This document shows, piece by piece, positions 1-8,019 of a stretch of 64,000 bases of DNA (its first letter is position 1; every line of letters begins with the position of its first letter). Under the pieces are notes generated by a model that saw only the letters and a list, made by a program, of their open reading frames with translations, searched no databases and had not been told where the DNA came from. Source of the DNA: Clostridiales bacterium (GTDB taxonomy: Bacteria; Bacillota; Clostridia; Peptostreptococcales; Acidaminobacteraceae); assembly GCA_016342415.1 (NCBI GenBank), contig JAEIOD010000020.1, positions 1 through 64,000 of the forward strand. The letters are read 5' to 3'. The position numbers and the translations under genes are program-made.

Positions 1-131
1 AAATAAAAAAAGCCTGTACCAACTCAATTTAGACTGGCTCAGACTTAACTACGTATTAACTTGCTGCAAAACTCGGGTGTTAATGAAAGGTTCAATTGTA
101 TTCTGATGTTTTAATAATAAATAAAAAGCTG

Positions 132-160
132 TTGACATTGGTATACCATTATGGTAATAT
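132..160 (+). promoter_or_regulatory. Sigma-A promoter of the infC operon
   Basis: A perfect -35 box TTGACA (132-137) is followed after exactly 17 bp by a -10 box TAATAT (155-160). It places transcription start near 167, just ahead of the structured leader of infC. The 131 bases upstream show no gene that I recognise. Confidence 0.85.
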
Positions 161-166
161 AACTAT

Positions 167-306
167 GTTAGAACTGAATATTGCTTTTCCAAGTAGAAGT
201 ATCCGCTTCTCACCACGCAACGCAGAGTTAGCCTGGTTAGTGAAAACATGAGTTAAACTATGTTGATTTTAGTAGCGGATATAATTATATCCACTACTTT
301 TTTTAT
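167..306 (+). ncRNA. L20-type autoregulatory leader of infC-rpmI-rplT
   Basis: The roughly 140-nt leader contains the CCGCTTCTCACC segment typical of Firmicute infC leaders. It ends in a strong hairpin at 271-298 (AGTAGCGGATATAA paired with TTATATCCACTACT, one mismatch), followed by a T-tract to 304. In Bacillus, L20 protein binds this type of leader (Rfam L20_leader) and promotes premature termination, keeping IF3, L35 and L20 in balance. Family assignment is from position and the recognisable segments; no covariance model was run. Confidence 0.8.
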
Positions 307-359
307 TGAATAAAAACCATAATGAAAAGCAAAACTTACAAACCAGGAGGTGTAGCGTT

Positions 360-866
360 ATCAAGAAAACAGAGATTAATGAAGATATTCGAGATCGTGA
401 AGTTCGATTAATCGATGCAAACGGTGAACAATTAGGTGTTGTATCAATTGAAAAAGCTATGGAACTAGCTGATGAAGCACAAAAAGATTTAGTGAAAATT
501 GCACCGGGTGCTAAACCACCAGTTTGCAAGATTATGGATTATGGTAAACATAAATACGAACAAGCTAAACGTGAAAAAGATGCTCGTAAAAGTCAAAAAG
601 CTCAACAAGTAAAAGAGATTCGTTTAAGCTTAAATATCGAAGAAAATGATATTCATACTAAGGCTAAAAATGCAGTCAAATTTTTATCTGGTGGTGACAA
701 ATTAAAAGTAAGCCTTAGATTTAGAGGAAGACAATTAGGTCATATCAGTTTAGGTTATGCTGTATTTGAGAAATTTGCAAAAGAAATTGAAGAATTTGGC
801 ACAATGGATTCACGTCCTAAAATGGAAGGTCGTAGTATGGCTGCGATGTTTACGCCAAAAAAGTAG
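360..866 (+). CDS. infC: Translation initiation factor IF-3
   Basis: Encodes IF-3 (about 168 residues), which binds the 30S subunit and checks start-codon selection. The sequence has the family N-terminal segment (EINEDIRDREVRLID), the linker and the C-terminal domain ending MAAMFTPKK. Start choice: the only good ribosome binding site is AGGAGG at 345-350, and the codon at normal distance (9 nt) in frame is ATC at 360. There is no in-frame ATG, GTG or TTG between that site and the conserved core. A TTG at 306 lies in the T-tract of the leader terminator and has no ribosome binding site, so it is unlikely. A rare AUU/AUC-class start is well known for infC and lets IF3 repress its own translation. 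First gene of the infC-rpmI-rplT operon. Confidence 0.95.
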   Translation: MKKTEINEDIRDREVRLIDANGEQLGVVSIEKAMELADEAQKDLVKIAPGAKPPVCKIMDYGKHKYEQAKREKDARKSQKAQQVKEIRLSLNIEENDIHTKAKNAVKFLSGGDKLKVSLRFRGRQLGHISLGYAVFEKFAKEIEEFGTMDSRPKMEGRSMAAMFTPKK

Positions 867-884
867 TGAAAGGAGGGCGTAATC

Positions 885-1082
885 ATGCCTAAAATGAAAA
901 CACATAGAGGTGCTGCTAAGAGAATTAAGGTGACAGGCACTGGTAAATGGAGAAGACATAAAGCTTACACAAGTCATATTCTAACTAAAAAGTCACCAAA
1001 GAGAAAAAGAAATTTAAGAAAAGCTGCATTAATTTCTAAAGGTGACATGAAGAGAGTTAGACAATTACTACCTTATAAGTAA
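885..1082 (+). CDS. rpmI: 50S ribosomal protein L35
   Basis: A 65-residue, very basic protein with the L35 pattern: [13 protein letters not shown] at the N-terminus and a KRKRNLRKA patch, ending in LPYK. It is a component of the large ribosomal subunit. It lies 18 bp after infC with its own AGGAGG-type site (AAGGAGGG, 870-877) and 22 bp before rplT, in the standard operon order. Length is normal for the family. Confidence 0.98.
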   Translation: MPKMKTHRGAAKRIKVTGTGKWRRHKAYTSHILTKKSPKRKRNLRKAALISKGDMKRVRQLLPYK

Positions 1083-1104
1083 GGTTTAAGAGGAGGTTTG
1101 AATA

Positions 1105-1458
1105 ATGGCTAGAGTAAAAGGCGCGGTAAACGCCAAGAAAAAACATAAAAAAGTATTAAAACTTGCTAAAGGTTACTACGGAATGAAGAGTACTATCTTT
1201 AGAGCTGCTAACCCAGCTGTAATGAGAGCATTAAGATCTTCTTACATTGGTAGAAAGCATAGAAAAAGAGATTTCAGAAGATTATGGATCGCTAGAATAA
1301 ATGCTGCTACAAGAATGCATGACATGTCTTATAGCAGATTCATCAATGGTTTAAAGAAAGCTGAAGTTGAGATTAACAGAAAAATGTTATCGGAAATTGC
1401 TATTCACGATGCTGATGGTTTTGCTAAGTTAGTAGCATTAGCTAAAACTAATATTTAA
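1105..1458 (+). CDS. rplT: 50S ribosomal protein L20
   Basis: A 117-residue protein with the L20 signature ([22 protein letters not shown], split here as KGYYGMKS and [12 protein letters not shown]) and the C-terminal globular domain. L20 is needed for early assembly of the 50S subunit and in Firmicutes represses its own operon through the leader RNA seen at 167-306. The gene has a clear AGGAGG site and is followed directly by the operon terminator. Confidence 0.98.
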   Translation: MARVKGAVNAKKKHKKVLKLAKGYYGMKSTIFRAANPAVMRALRSSYIGRKHRKRDFRRLWIARINAATRMHDMSYSRFINGLKKAEVEINRKMLSEIAIHDADGFAKLVALAKTNI

Positions 1459-1467
1459 TGATACCAG

Positions 1468-1501
1468 CCTATCTACACATGTAGATAGGTTTTTTTTTTT
1501 T
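1468..1501 (+). terminator. Intrinsic terminator of the infC operon
   Basis: A 9-bp perfect stem, CCTATCTAC with GTAGATAGG, and an ACAT loop, followed by an uninterrupted run of 12 T (1490-1501). Confidence 0.95.
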
Positions 1502-1652
1502 ACACCTATAAAAAAATCCTGAAGTAAGTTTTTAAAATGATATGAAATTTTATGAGTAATATTTAGCTAAAGAGTATATGATAATTATTCTTATATGATT
1601 TTAGCATCATATTCTGGGTATATAACAAAAGTCGAAATTATGGGAGGATTAA

Positions 1653-3710
1653 ATGAAAACTAAAAAAATATCTACAAAAATCATGAGAGCTATTTTACTT
1701 GTTAATATCATTTCACTTATTGCAATAGGAGGTATAATTGGTCTTCAAATCAATAAAAATGTTGGTGGAGAAGCTCGAAAGGCCGCTGAAACGCAAATAG
1801 AAGCAAGTGTACATGAGTTTGAACAGAGTTTTTCTAACATTGAATCTGCGGTAAGTGTAATTCTAAATGAAGTAAAAGCAGAAGTTGATGTGAACAAAGC
1901 GCTTAGTAATAAAAAGTATTTGCAAGATTATAAAAAAGTGTTAACAAAAAGATTAGGAGTCGTTGGAGAAAATACAGATTTAACTAAATCTATATATGTT
2001 TATTTTAATACCAAAATGTTCGATCAAGAAGTTGATGTTTGGATGTTAGAACAAGATGATGGTTCTTATGCTTTACAAGATTCTTTTGGAGAGGAATATT
2101 ATGAATCAGATGATATTCCATGGTATTCGGACCCTATAGATAGAAAAATAACTACATGGACATTTCCATACGAGTCAGCTGCAGGAGGTTTGATTACCTC
2201 TTATGTAACACCGATTATTGTAGATGGTAAATCTATAGGATTGGTTGGTATGGATTTGTATTTGGATGATGTAGAAGATATGCTTGGAAAAACAGTATTA
2301 TTCGAAAGCGGCTATTTATACTTGATGCATCCAGATGGTAGGGTTATGATTCATAAAAATGCTGAGTTTGGTAGTAATATTCTCGATTCAGGTGATTATC
2401 AATTCCTTTTAGATGAAATGAATGCCAATGATACTGGATTTGAAAAATATGAAAGAGCAGATGACGGCACCAATGTCATTGCGGCATATGGACATTTAAG
2501 TAATGGATGGATTGTGGCTTCTAGTATTCCAGAAAAAGAAGTATTAGCAATTGTAATTAGAATAATTATTACAATTATTTCGGTTGTTATTATCTCAGCT
2601 GTTGCAGCTATAGTAATTTCGATTCTTATGGGTAGAAGTATTACAAAGCCTATTAAAACAATTGTCGAAGCAATTGAAAAAATTAAAACTGGTGATTTTA
2701 CAACAAAAGTGGAAGTGAAATCTAATGATGAAACTTTGTTGTTGGCTAATGGTCTAAATGATATGACTACGTCTGTTCAGGATTTGATTGCAGAGACAAA
2801 ACATGTCTCTAAGGATATGGTGGATGCTGCATCTAATCTGGCTGCAATGAGTCAAGAAACAAACGCTACAGTAGACCAAGTTGCACTTACTGTACAAGAG
2901 ATTGCACATGGAACACAAGAAACTGCAAACGATGCTGAGAATGGTGCAAAAATTGCGGGTGATATTAGAAGACAGTTTACCATTTTGATGGATAATTCCA
3001 ATGCAATGAAGGACAATGCTGAATTGGCGATAGAAATGAATAAAACAGGTTTGAGCGCTTTAAGTTCATTAAAAGATAAATCAGACCAATCAAATGAATC
3101 AAATGGTCGTGTAAAAACCGCTATTGATAATTTGGATCAGAAAGCGAATGCAATCACAGATATTATAGGGACAATTACTTCCATTTCAGAACAGACCAAT
3201 TTATTGGCTTTAAATGCTTCTATTGAAGCTGCAAGAGCTGGTGAAGCAGGTCGTGGTTTTGCTGTTGTAGCTGATGAAATTAGAAAACTAGCAGAAAGTT
3301 CTAGTGAAGCTGCGGATGAAATTCGAACGATTATAGTTGATATTCAAAATGTGAGCCAAGATACAGTACATGTTATGAATGAAGTGAGTGAAATGAACTC
3401 ACAACAAAATGAAGCCTTAGGTGATGTTAATGCATCGTTTGATAAAATATTTACTTCGGTAGAGAGTATTTCAGTACAGATTGAGACGGTTACAAAAGAG
3501 CTTACAGAACTTGATACGAGTAAAAATGAGTTGATCAATGCTGTTACTAATATTTCTGCAATTTCTGAGGAAACTGCTGCTGCTACAGAACAAGTAGAGC
3601 AATCAATGGATGAGCAAACAAAAGCGGTCGAGCAAGTTGCAATAAGTGCAGAGAGGTTGAATGAACTTTCTAGTGAACTGAATGTAAAAATTGAATTTTT
3701 TAAAGTCTAA
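1653..3710 (+). CDS. Methyl-accepting chemotaxis protein with periplasmic-type sensor (dCACHE)
   Basis: A 685-residue chemoreceptor. The order is an N-terminal membrane helix (about residues 12-30), a large extracellular double-Cache-like sensor (about 35-290, with the typical IPWYSDP and SYVTPIIV segments), a second membrane helix (about 296-322), a HAMP linker (about 323-378) and a long cytoplasmic signalling domain. The signalling hairpin tip [19 protein letters not shown] (from about residue 513) is intact. Such proteins pass ligand binding to CheA/CheW and the flagellar motor, so the organism is likely motile. The ligand is unknown. The start has a good site, GGGAGG, 6 bp upstream. It is a single-gene unit between two hairpins; no other che gene is in the window. 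Confidence 0.95.
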   Translation: MKTKKISTKIMRAILLVNIISLIAIGGIIGLQINKNVGGEARKAAETQIEASVHEFEQSFSNIESAVSVILNEVKAEVDVNKALSNKKYLQDYKKVLTKRLGVVGENTDLTKSIYVYFNTKMFDQEVDVWMLEQDDGSYALQDSFGEEYYESDDIPWYSDPIDRKITTWTFPYESAAGGLITSYVTPIIVDGKSIGLVGMDLYLDDVEDMLGKTVLFESGYLYLMHPDGRVMIHKNAEFGSNILDSGDYQFLLDEMNANDTGFEKYERADDGTNVIAAYGHLSNGWIVASSIPEKEVLAIVIRIIITIISVVIISAVAAIVISILMGRSITKPIKTIVEAIEKIKTGDFTTKVEVKSNDETLLLANGLNDMTTSVQDLIAETKHVSKDMVDAASNLAAMSQETNATVDQVALTVQEIAHGTQETANDAENGAKIAGDIRRQFTILMDNSNAMKDNAELAIEMNKTGLSALSSLKDKSDQSNESNGRVKTAIDNLDQKANAITDIIGTITSISEQTNLLALNASIEAARAGEAGRGFAVVADEIRKLAESSSEAADEIRTIIVDIQNVSQDTVHVMNEVSEMNSQQNEALGDVNASFDKIFTSVESISVQIETVTKELTELDTSKNELINAVTNISAISEETAAATEQVEQSMDEQTKAVEQVAISAERLNELSSELNVKIEFFKV

Positions 3711-3714
3711 ATTG

Positions 3715-3740
3715 ATAGCCGTTCATTGAACGGCTATTTT
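3715..3740 (+). terminator. Probable terminator after the chemoreceptor gene
   Basis: ATAGCCGTT and AACGGCTAT form a 9-bp perfect stem around CATTG, followed by only TTTT. The short T-tract makes it a moderate terminator. Confidence 0.65.
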
Positions 3741-3805
3741 CAAGTTCTTTACTTTTAAAATATAAGTAATATGTTATAATAGTAAAGAGTTTGAATGGAG
3801 GAAAG

Positions 3806-5155
3806 ATGTTAAAAAACAAATTGGAATATAAACAATTAAATCCTGCGCAAATACTTGTATTGGGTTTTGCGCTTATTATATTAGTCGGAGCTATATTGTT
3901 ATCAACGCCTTTGGTAACACAAACAGGTGAAAGTACAGGATTTTTGAAAGCTTTATTCACATCAACTTCTGCAGTATGTGTAACTGGTCTGGTTGTTGTT
4001 GATACTGGAACACATTGGAATTTGGCTGGTCAAATCATCATTTTGATTTTAATTCAGATTGGTGGTTTAGGTATCATGACAATGGCGACATCAGTGGCGC
4101 TAATTGTTGGACGGAAAATCTCCCTGAAGAGTCGTTTGATTATGCAAGAGGCTTTGAACCAGTTTACAATCCAAGGGGTTGTAAGATTAACAAAGTATAT
4201 CATCATCACAACATTTATAATAGAAGGTATTGGAGCATTCTTTTTAGCGATGAATTTCATACCGGAATATGGTACGAAAAAAGGAATTTTCTACGGTGTT
4301 TTCCACTCGATTTCCGCCTTCTGTAATGCGGGATTTGATATCATAGGGGATGGTCGAAGTTTAACTCCTTATACAGAGAACTTATCCGTTAATTTTATTG
4401 TGATGAGTTTGATTATATTAGGTGGACTTGGTTTTACTGTTATTATTGATCTTATAAAAAGTAGAAGTTATAAAAAGTTATCACTTCATTCAAAAATTGT
4501 TGTTATGATGACAATTGTTTTAATTCTATTGGGATTTATACTGTTTTTTGTATTAGAATTTAACAATCCAAATACAATGAAGGATTTATCCTTTAAAGGT
4601 AAATTAACGGCTTCTATGTTCCAATCCGTTACGACTAGAACCGCTGGTTTTAATACATTACCATTGGATCAGATGTATGATTCCTCTAAACTTTTAACGG
4701 TTATTTTGATGTTTATTGGAGGATCGCCAGGATCAACTGCAGGTGGTATGAAAACGACAACCATTGCTCTTGTTATATTATTGATTATCTCAGTTGTTAA
4801 AAATAGAGATGATGTTGAATTCTCTAAACGTAGAATATCACTGGACAATGTAAATAGAGCACTGACAGTTGTTGCAGTTGGTGTCAGCCTAGGTTTGTTT
4901 ATTGTATTTTTACTTACAATTACAGAAAAAGGTGCAGGTTTCATTACACTACTATTTGAAGCAATATCTGCTTTAGGTACGGTAGGATTATCATTAGGAT
5001 ATACATCTAGCTTGTCTACATTAGGGCAACTGATTATTATATTTACAATGTTTGCAGGAAGAGTTGGGGCACTTACAATCGTATTTGCACTGGCAGATCA
5101 ACAAAAGGTGAAAGCTCTAATAAGATATCCAGAATCTAAAGTAAGTGTGGGCTAG
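3806..5155 (+). CDS. ktrB: Potassium uptake membrane subunit (Trk/Ktr type)
   Basis: About 449 residues with 8-10 hydrophobic segments and four pore-loop repeats carrying TSTSAVCVTGL, SAFCNAGFD, TTRTAGFNT and ALGTVGLS, the selectivity-filter motifs of the TrkH/KtrB family. It moves K+ across the cytoplasmic membrane. Start chosen at ATG 3806, preceded by GGAGGA (3797-3802); an in-frame TTG at 3791 overlaps that site and is rejected. The regulatory subunit gene follows 8 bp downstream. Length and its pairing with a single short RCK protein favour the KtrB over the longer TrkH form. Confidence 0.93.
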   Translation: MLKNKLEYKQLNPAQILVLGFALIILVGAILLSTPLVTQTGESTGFLKALFTSTSAVCVTGLVVVDTGTHWNLAGQIIILILIQIGGLGIMTMATSVALIVGRKISLKSRLIMQEALNQFTIQGVVRLTKYIIITTFIIEGIGAFFLAMNFIPEYGTKKGIFYGVFHSISAFCNAGFDIIGDGRSLTPYTENLSVNFIVMSLIILGGLGFTVIIDLIKSRSYKKLSLHSKIVVMMTIVLILLGFILFFVLEFNNPNTMKDLSFKGKLTASMFQSVTTRTAGFNTLPLDQMYDSSKLLTVILMFIGGSPGSTAGGMKTTTIALVILLIISVVKNRDDVEFSKRRISLDNVNRALTVVAVGVSLGLFIVFLLTITEKGAGFITLLFEAISALGTVGLSLGYTSSLSTLGQLIIIFTMFAGRVGALTIVFALADQQKVKALIRYPESKVSVG

Positions 5156-5163
5156 GAGGATTT

Positions 5164-5820
5164 ATGAATAAACAATTTGTTATTATCGGATGTGGTCGTT
5201 TTGGATCGAGTGTTGCTAAGAAATTATATGAGTTGGGCAGTGAAGTAATGGCTGTCGATTCATCTGAAGAAACGATACAATCTATTGCAGATTCAGTAAC
5301 TCATGCTGTTCAAGCAGATGCTACAGATGAAAATGCTCTGAAAGCAATAGGTATTAGAAATTTTGATGTAGCGGTTATTACAATTGGTGCAAACATTCAA
5401 GCATCGATTATGGTAACTTTGATGGTTAAAGAATTAGGTATCAAACATATCGTAGCAAAAGCACAAAATGAAATGCATGCGAAAGTACTTTATAAGATAG
5501 GTGCTGATCGTGTTGTTTTCCCAGAAAGAGAAATGGGTGTTAGGGTTGCTAAAAACTTGGTATCCAATAAAATTTTAGATTATATTGAATTATCTCCAGA
5601 TTATACAATTGCTGAAGTTACGCCATTAAAAGCTTGGGTTGGAAAATCTCTATTGGAGTTAAATATTAGAGCTCAACACGGTATCAATGTTATTGCAATA
5701 AAAAATCCTGACGGCATCAATATCAATGTTGGCCCCCATGAATTGATTACAGAACATGATATATTGGTAGTCATTGGGCATAATGACGACATTAGAAAAG
5801 TTGAAGGCCAAGCACGATGA
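5164..5820 (+). CDS. ktrA: Potassium uptake regulatory subunit (RCK domain)
   Basis: 218 residues. The N-terminal Rossmann RCK_N domain carries the nucleotide-binding motif GCGRFGSSVAKKL (about 9-21) and an acidic residue at the end of strand 2 (VMAVDSSEE). The C-terminal RCK_C domain covers about 135-218. KtrA-type subunits form an octameric ring under the membrane subunit and gate it in response to ATP/ADP, NAD(H) or c-di-AMP. It is translationally linked to ktrB (8-bp gap, AGGAGG site) and its TGA overlaps the next ATG. Confidence 0.93.
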   Translation: MNKQFVIIGCGRFGSSVAKKLYELGSEVMAVDSSEETIQSIADSVTHAVQADATDENALKAIGIRNFDVAVITIGANIQASIMVTLMVKELGIKHIVAKAQNEMHAKVLYKIGADRVVFPEREMGVRVAKNLVSNKILDYIELSPDYTIAEVTPLKAWVGKSLLELNIRAQHGINVIAIKNPDGININVGPHELITEHDILVVIGHNDDIRKVEGQAR

Positions 5821-6563
5821 TAAAAGAGATTACTTCAAAACAAAATGCCTTTTTGAAACAAGTGTTAAAGCTTCTTACTAAAAAAGGTCGTTTGAAGCAA
5901 GGTGCATATATTTTAGATGGTTTACGTATTGTTAGTCATGCTATAGAACAACAATGTGATATAGTTTGTATATTTGTAACTGATGACCTAATAGAGCAAA
6001 TCGAGATGCTTGATTACAGTGGTGTGATTTACAAAGTTTCGAACGGCATTATGAAGATGATTGTTGAAACAGAAACACCCCAAGGTATTGTTGCTGTGAT
6101 AAAAACATCAGAACCTAAATTGATACCAGGAAAGGTATTGCTATTAGATCAAATACAGGACCCGGGTAATTTGGGGACTTTAATACGCACGGCTGATGCA
6201 GCTGGTTTTACCAGTGTTATGCTTACAAAAGGATGTACTGATCCGTATAGTCAAAAATCGTTAAGATCATCTATGGGATCGATTATATCAATACCAGTTC
6301 TTGTAAATCAAGACTTAGATGAGATTATGTCATTAAAGACTTCTCATCGAGTTTATGGTGCTGCACTAGAAGGTGGCACACCCTATCAACAGATTACTTA
6401 TAACGATCAAAGTGTTTTGATTATTGGTAATGAAGGTAATGGGATATCGGATGAAGTTTTGGAGTTGGTGGATCAAAGAGTTTATATTCCGATGCATGGA
6501 GATGTAGAATCTTTAAATGCCGGGATTGCAGGTGGTATTTTGATGTTTGAGATGGTCAGGTAG
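5817..6563 (+). CDS. SpoU/TrmH-family RNA 2'-O-methyltransferase
   Basis: 248 residues. A substrate-binding N-domain (about 1-95) is followed by a knotted SPOUT methyltransferase domain with the three family motifs: LLDQIQDPGNLGTLIRTADAAG, quoted here in part as DPGNLGTLIRTADAAG (motif 1), IIGNEGNGIS (motif 2) and IPMHGDVESLNAGIAGGI (motif 3, SAM binding). It is likely to methylate a ribose in rRNA (RlmB/YsgA-like), but the target cannot be read from the sequence. Its ATG overlaps the stop of ktrA by 4 bp, and the pheST T-box unit follows, a gene order frequent in Clostridia. Confidence 0.9.
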   Translation: MIKEITSKQNAFLKQVLKLLTKKGRLKQGAYILDGLRIVSHAIEQQCDIVCIFVTDDLIEQIEMLDYSGVIYKVSNGIMKMIVETETPQGIVAVIKTSEPKLIPGKVLLLDQIQDPGNLGTLIRTADAAGFTSVMLTKGCTDPYSQKSLRSSMGSIISIPVLVNQDLDEIMSLKTSHRVYGAALEGGTPYQQITYNDQSVLIIGNEGNGISDEVLELVDQRVYIPMHGDVESLNAGIAGGILMFEMVR

Positions 6564-6593
6564 CTCTACCTTTTAGGTGTTTAGAGTTTGGGG

Positions 6594-6622
6594 TTGTGAA
6601 AGCACAAACCTTATGATATAAT
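6594..6622 (+). promoter_or_regulatory. Promoter of the pheST T-box transcript
   Basis: TTGTGA (6594-6599), a 17-bp spacer and a perfect TATAAT (6617-6622). Transcription should start near 6629. Confidence 0.8.
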
Positions 6623-6628
6623 ACTAGC

Positions 6629-6854
6629 ATTAAAAGCAATGACAAAGAGAGTAGTAGACCAACTGATTCAAAGAGAGAGGACATTTGCTGTGAGTCCTTA
6701 TGAGGTAATCTATGAAGTTCACTTTTGAGCTGTAGGACTGAAACTAGTAAGTTCTAACGCCTCATCCACGTTACGGATTTCGAGTGGCCTTGACGGCAAT
6801 TTGGGTGGTACCACGGAATAATACTTCGTCCCTGTTTAGGGAGGGAGTTTTTTT
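6629..6854 (+). ncRNA. T-box leader, phenylalanine specific
   Basis: The T-box core GGGTGGTACCACGG (6803-6816) is unmistakable. Stem I carries the usual AGAGAG element and the specifier region GAAG-TTC-AC, giving TTC (Phe) at 6718-6720, six bases before GAGC. The terminator is CTTC-G-TCCCT with AGGGA-G-GGAG (6824-6847, one internal G-G), then TTTTTTT. Uncharged tRNA-Phe should stabilise the antiterminator and switch on pheST. Confidence 0.95.
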
Positions 6855-6989
6855 ATTTATGTAAGAATTTATGTATAGGGTATCTGAAACTATTGATATA
6901 ACTTTATTACATGAGTTCCTAATTGAAAAGTGTCAAAACACATTTCTTATTGAAAAGAATAAATTGATTTACTATGAGAGGAGAGAGAC

Positions 6990-8009
6990 ATGAAAGAACG
7001 TTTACTTCAGATTCGCGAAACGGCAACTGAAATGATTGAATCATCATCGTCTTTGAAAGCTGTTGAAGAACTTAGAATTAAGTTTTTAGGTAAAAAAGGT
7101 GAGTTAACAGACATCTTAAAAGGCATGGGCAAGCTTTCAAAAGAAGAAAGACCAGAAATGGGTAAAGTATCAAATGAAGTAAGAAGTTTTATTGAGAGCA
7201 TCTTAAGTGAGAAGAAAGAAGCTCTGGAAAAAGAAGCTTTAAATGAAAAATTAAAGAGTGAAGTGATTGATGTTACAATGCCTGCTACTAAAGCAACTGT
7301 AGGTAACAAACATCCATTAATGAAAGTGTTTGATGAGCTTTCGGACATCTTCCTTGGTATGGGATATAAAATTGCAGAAGGACCAGAAGTTGAAACAGTT
7401 TACAATGCATTTGATGCTTTAAACTCTCCTGATGACCATCCTTCTAGAAGTCAATCAGATACTTTCTATTTTGCACCTGATATTTGTTTACGACCTCATA
7501 CATCGAGTGTACAGATTAGAACAATGCAAACTCAAAAGCCACCAATCAAGATTATTTCACCTGGTAGATGTTTTAGATTCGATGAATTGGATGCAACACA
7601 TTCACCAATGTTCCATCAACTTGAAGGTTTGGTAGTAGATGAGAATGTTACAATGGCAGATCTAAAAGGTGCTCTTGATTTGTTTGTTAAGAGATTCTTT
7701 GGATCAAATATCAAAACTAAATTCAGACCACACCATTTCCCGTTTACAGAGCCGAGTGCCGAAGTGGACGTAACGTGTTTCAAATGCGGTGGTGTTGGTT
7801 GTAAAGTATGTGGCGGCACAGGTTGGATAGAAATTCTTGGCTGTGGTATGGTTCACCCTGATGTATTAGAAGAATGTGGTATTGATTCGGAAAAATATTC
7901 TGGATTTGCGTTTGGTATGGGTGTAGATAGAATCACAATGCTAAAATATGAAATTGAAGATATTAGATATTTATTTGAAAATGATATGAGAATGATTAAC
8001 CAATTCTAA
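6990..8009 (+). CDS. pheS: Phenylalanyl-tRNA synthetase alpha subunit
   Basis: 339 residues. The N-terminal coiled-coil arm (about 1-85) binds tRNA. The class II catalytic core follows, with motif 2 around PGRCFRFDELDATHSPMFHQ and motif 3 at GMGVDRITMLKY. The cysteine-rich segment CFKCGGVGCKVCGGTGW (from about residue 259) is normal for the Firmicute enzyme. It charges tRNA-Phe as an alpha2beta2 tetramer with PheT. There is a strong site (AGGAGAGAG) before the ATG, and pheT follows after 10 bp. It is controlled by the Phe T-box. Confidence 0.98.
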   Translation: MKERLLQIRETATEMIESSSSLKAVEELRIKFLGKKGELTDILKGMGKLSKEERPEMGKVSNEVRSFIESILSEKKEALEKEALNEKLKSEVIDVTMPATKATVGNKHPLMKVFDELSDIFLGMGYKIAEGPEVETVYNAFDALNSPDDHPSRSQSDTFYFAPDICLRPHTSSVQIRTMQTQKPPIKIISPGRCFRFDELDATHSPMFHQLEGLVVDENVTMADLKGALDLFVKRFFGSNIKTKFRPHHFPFTEPSAEVDVTCFKCGGVGCKVCGGTGWIEILGCGMVHPDVLEECGIDSEKYSGFAFGMGVDRITMLKYEIEDIRYLFENDMRMINQF

Positions 8010-8019
8010 GGAGGAAATT

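Noticed and set aside
306..359. TTG start for infC
   Set aside because: It lies in the T-tract of the leader terminator, has no ribosome binding site and adds residues not seen in IF-3.
4015..4326. Frame of 103 codons within ktrB
   Set aside because: Out of frame inside a well-conserved potassium-channel gene; composition is not protein-like.
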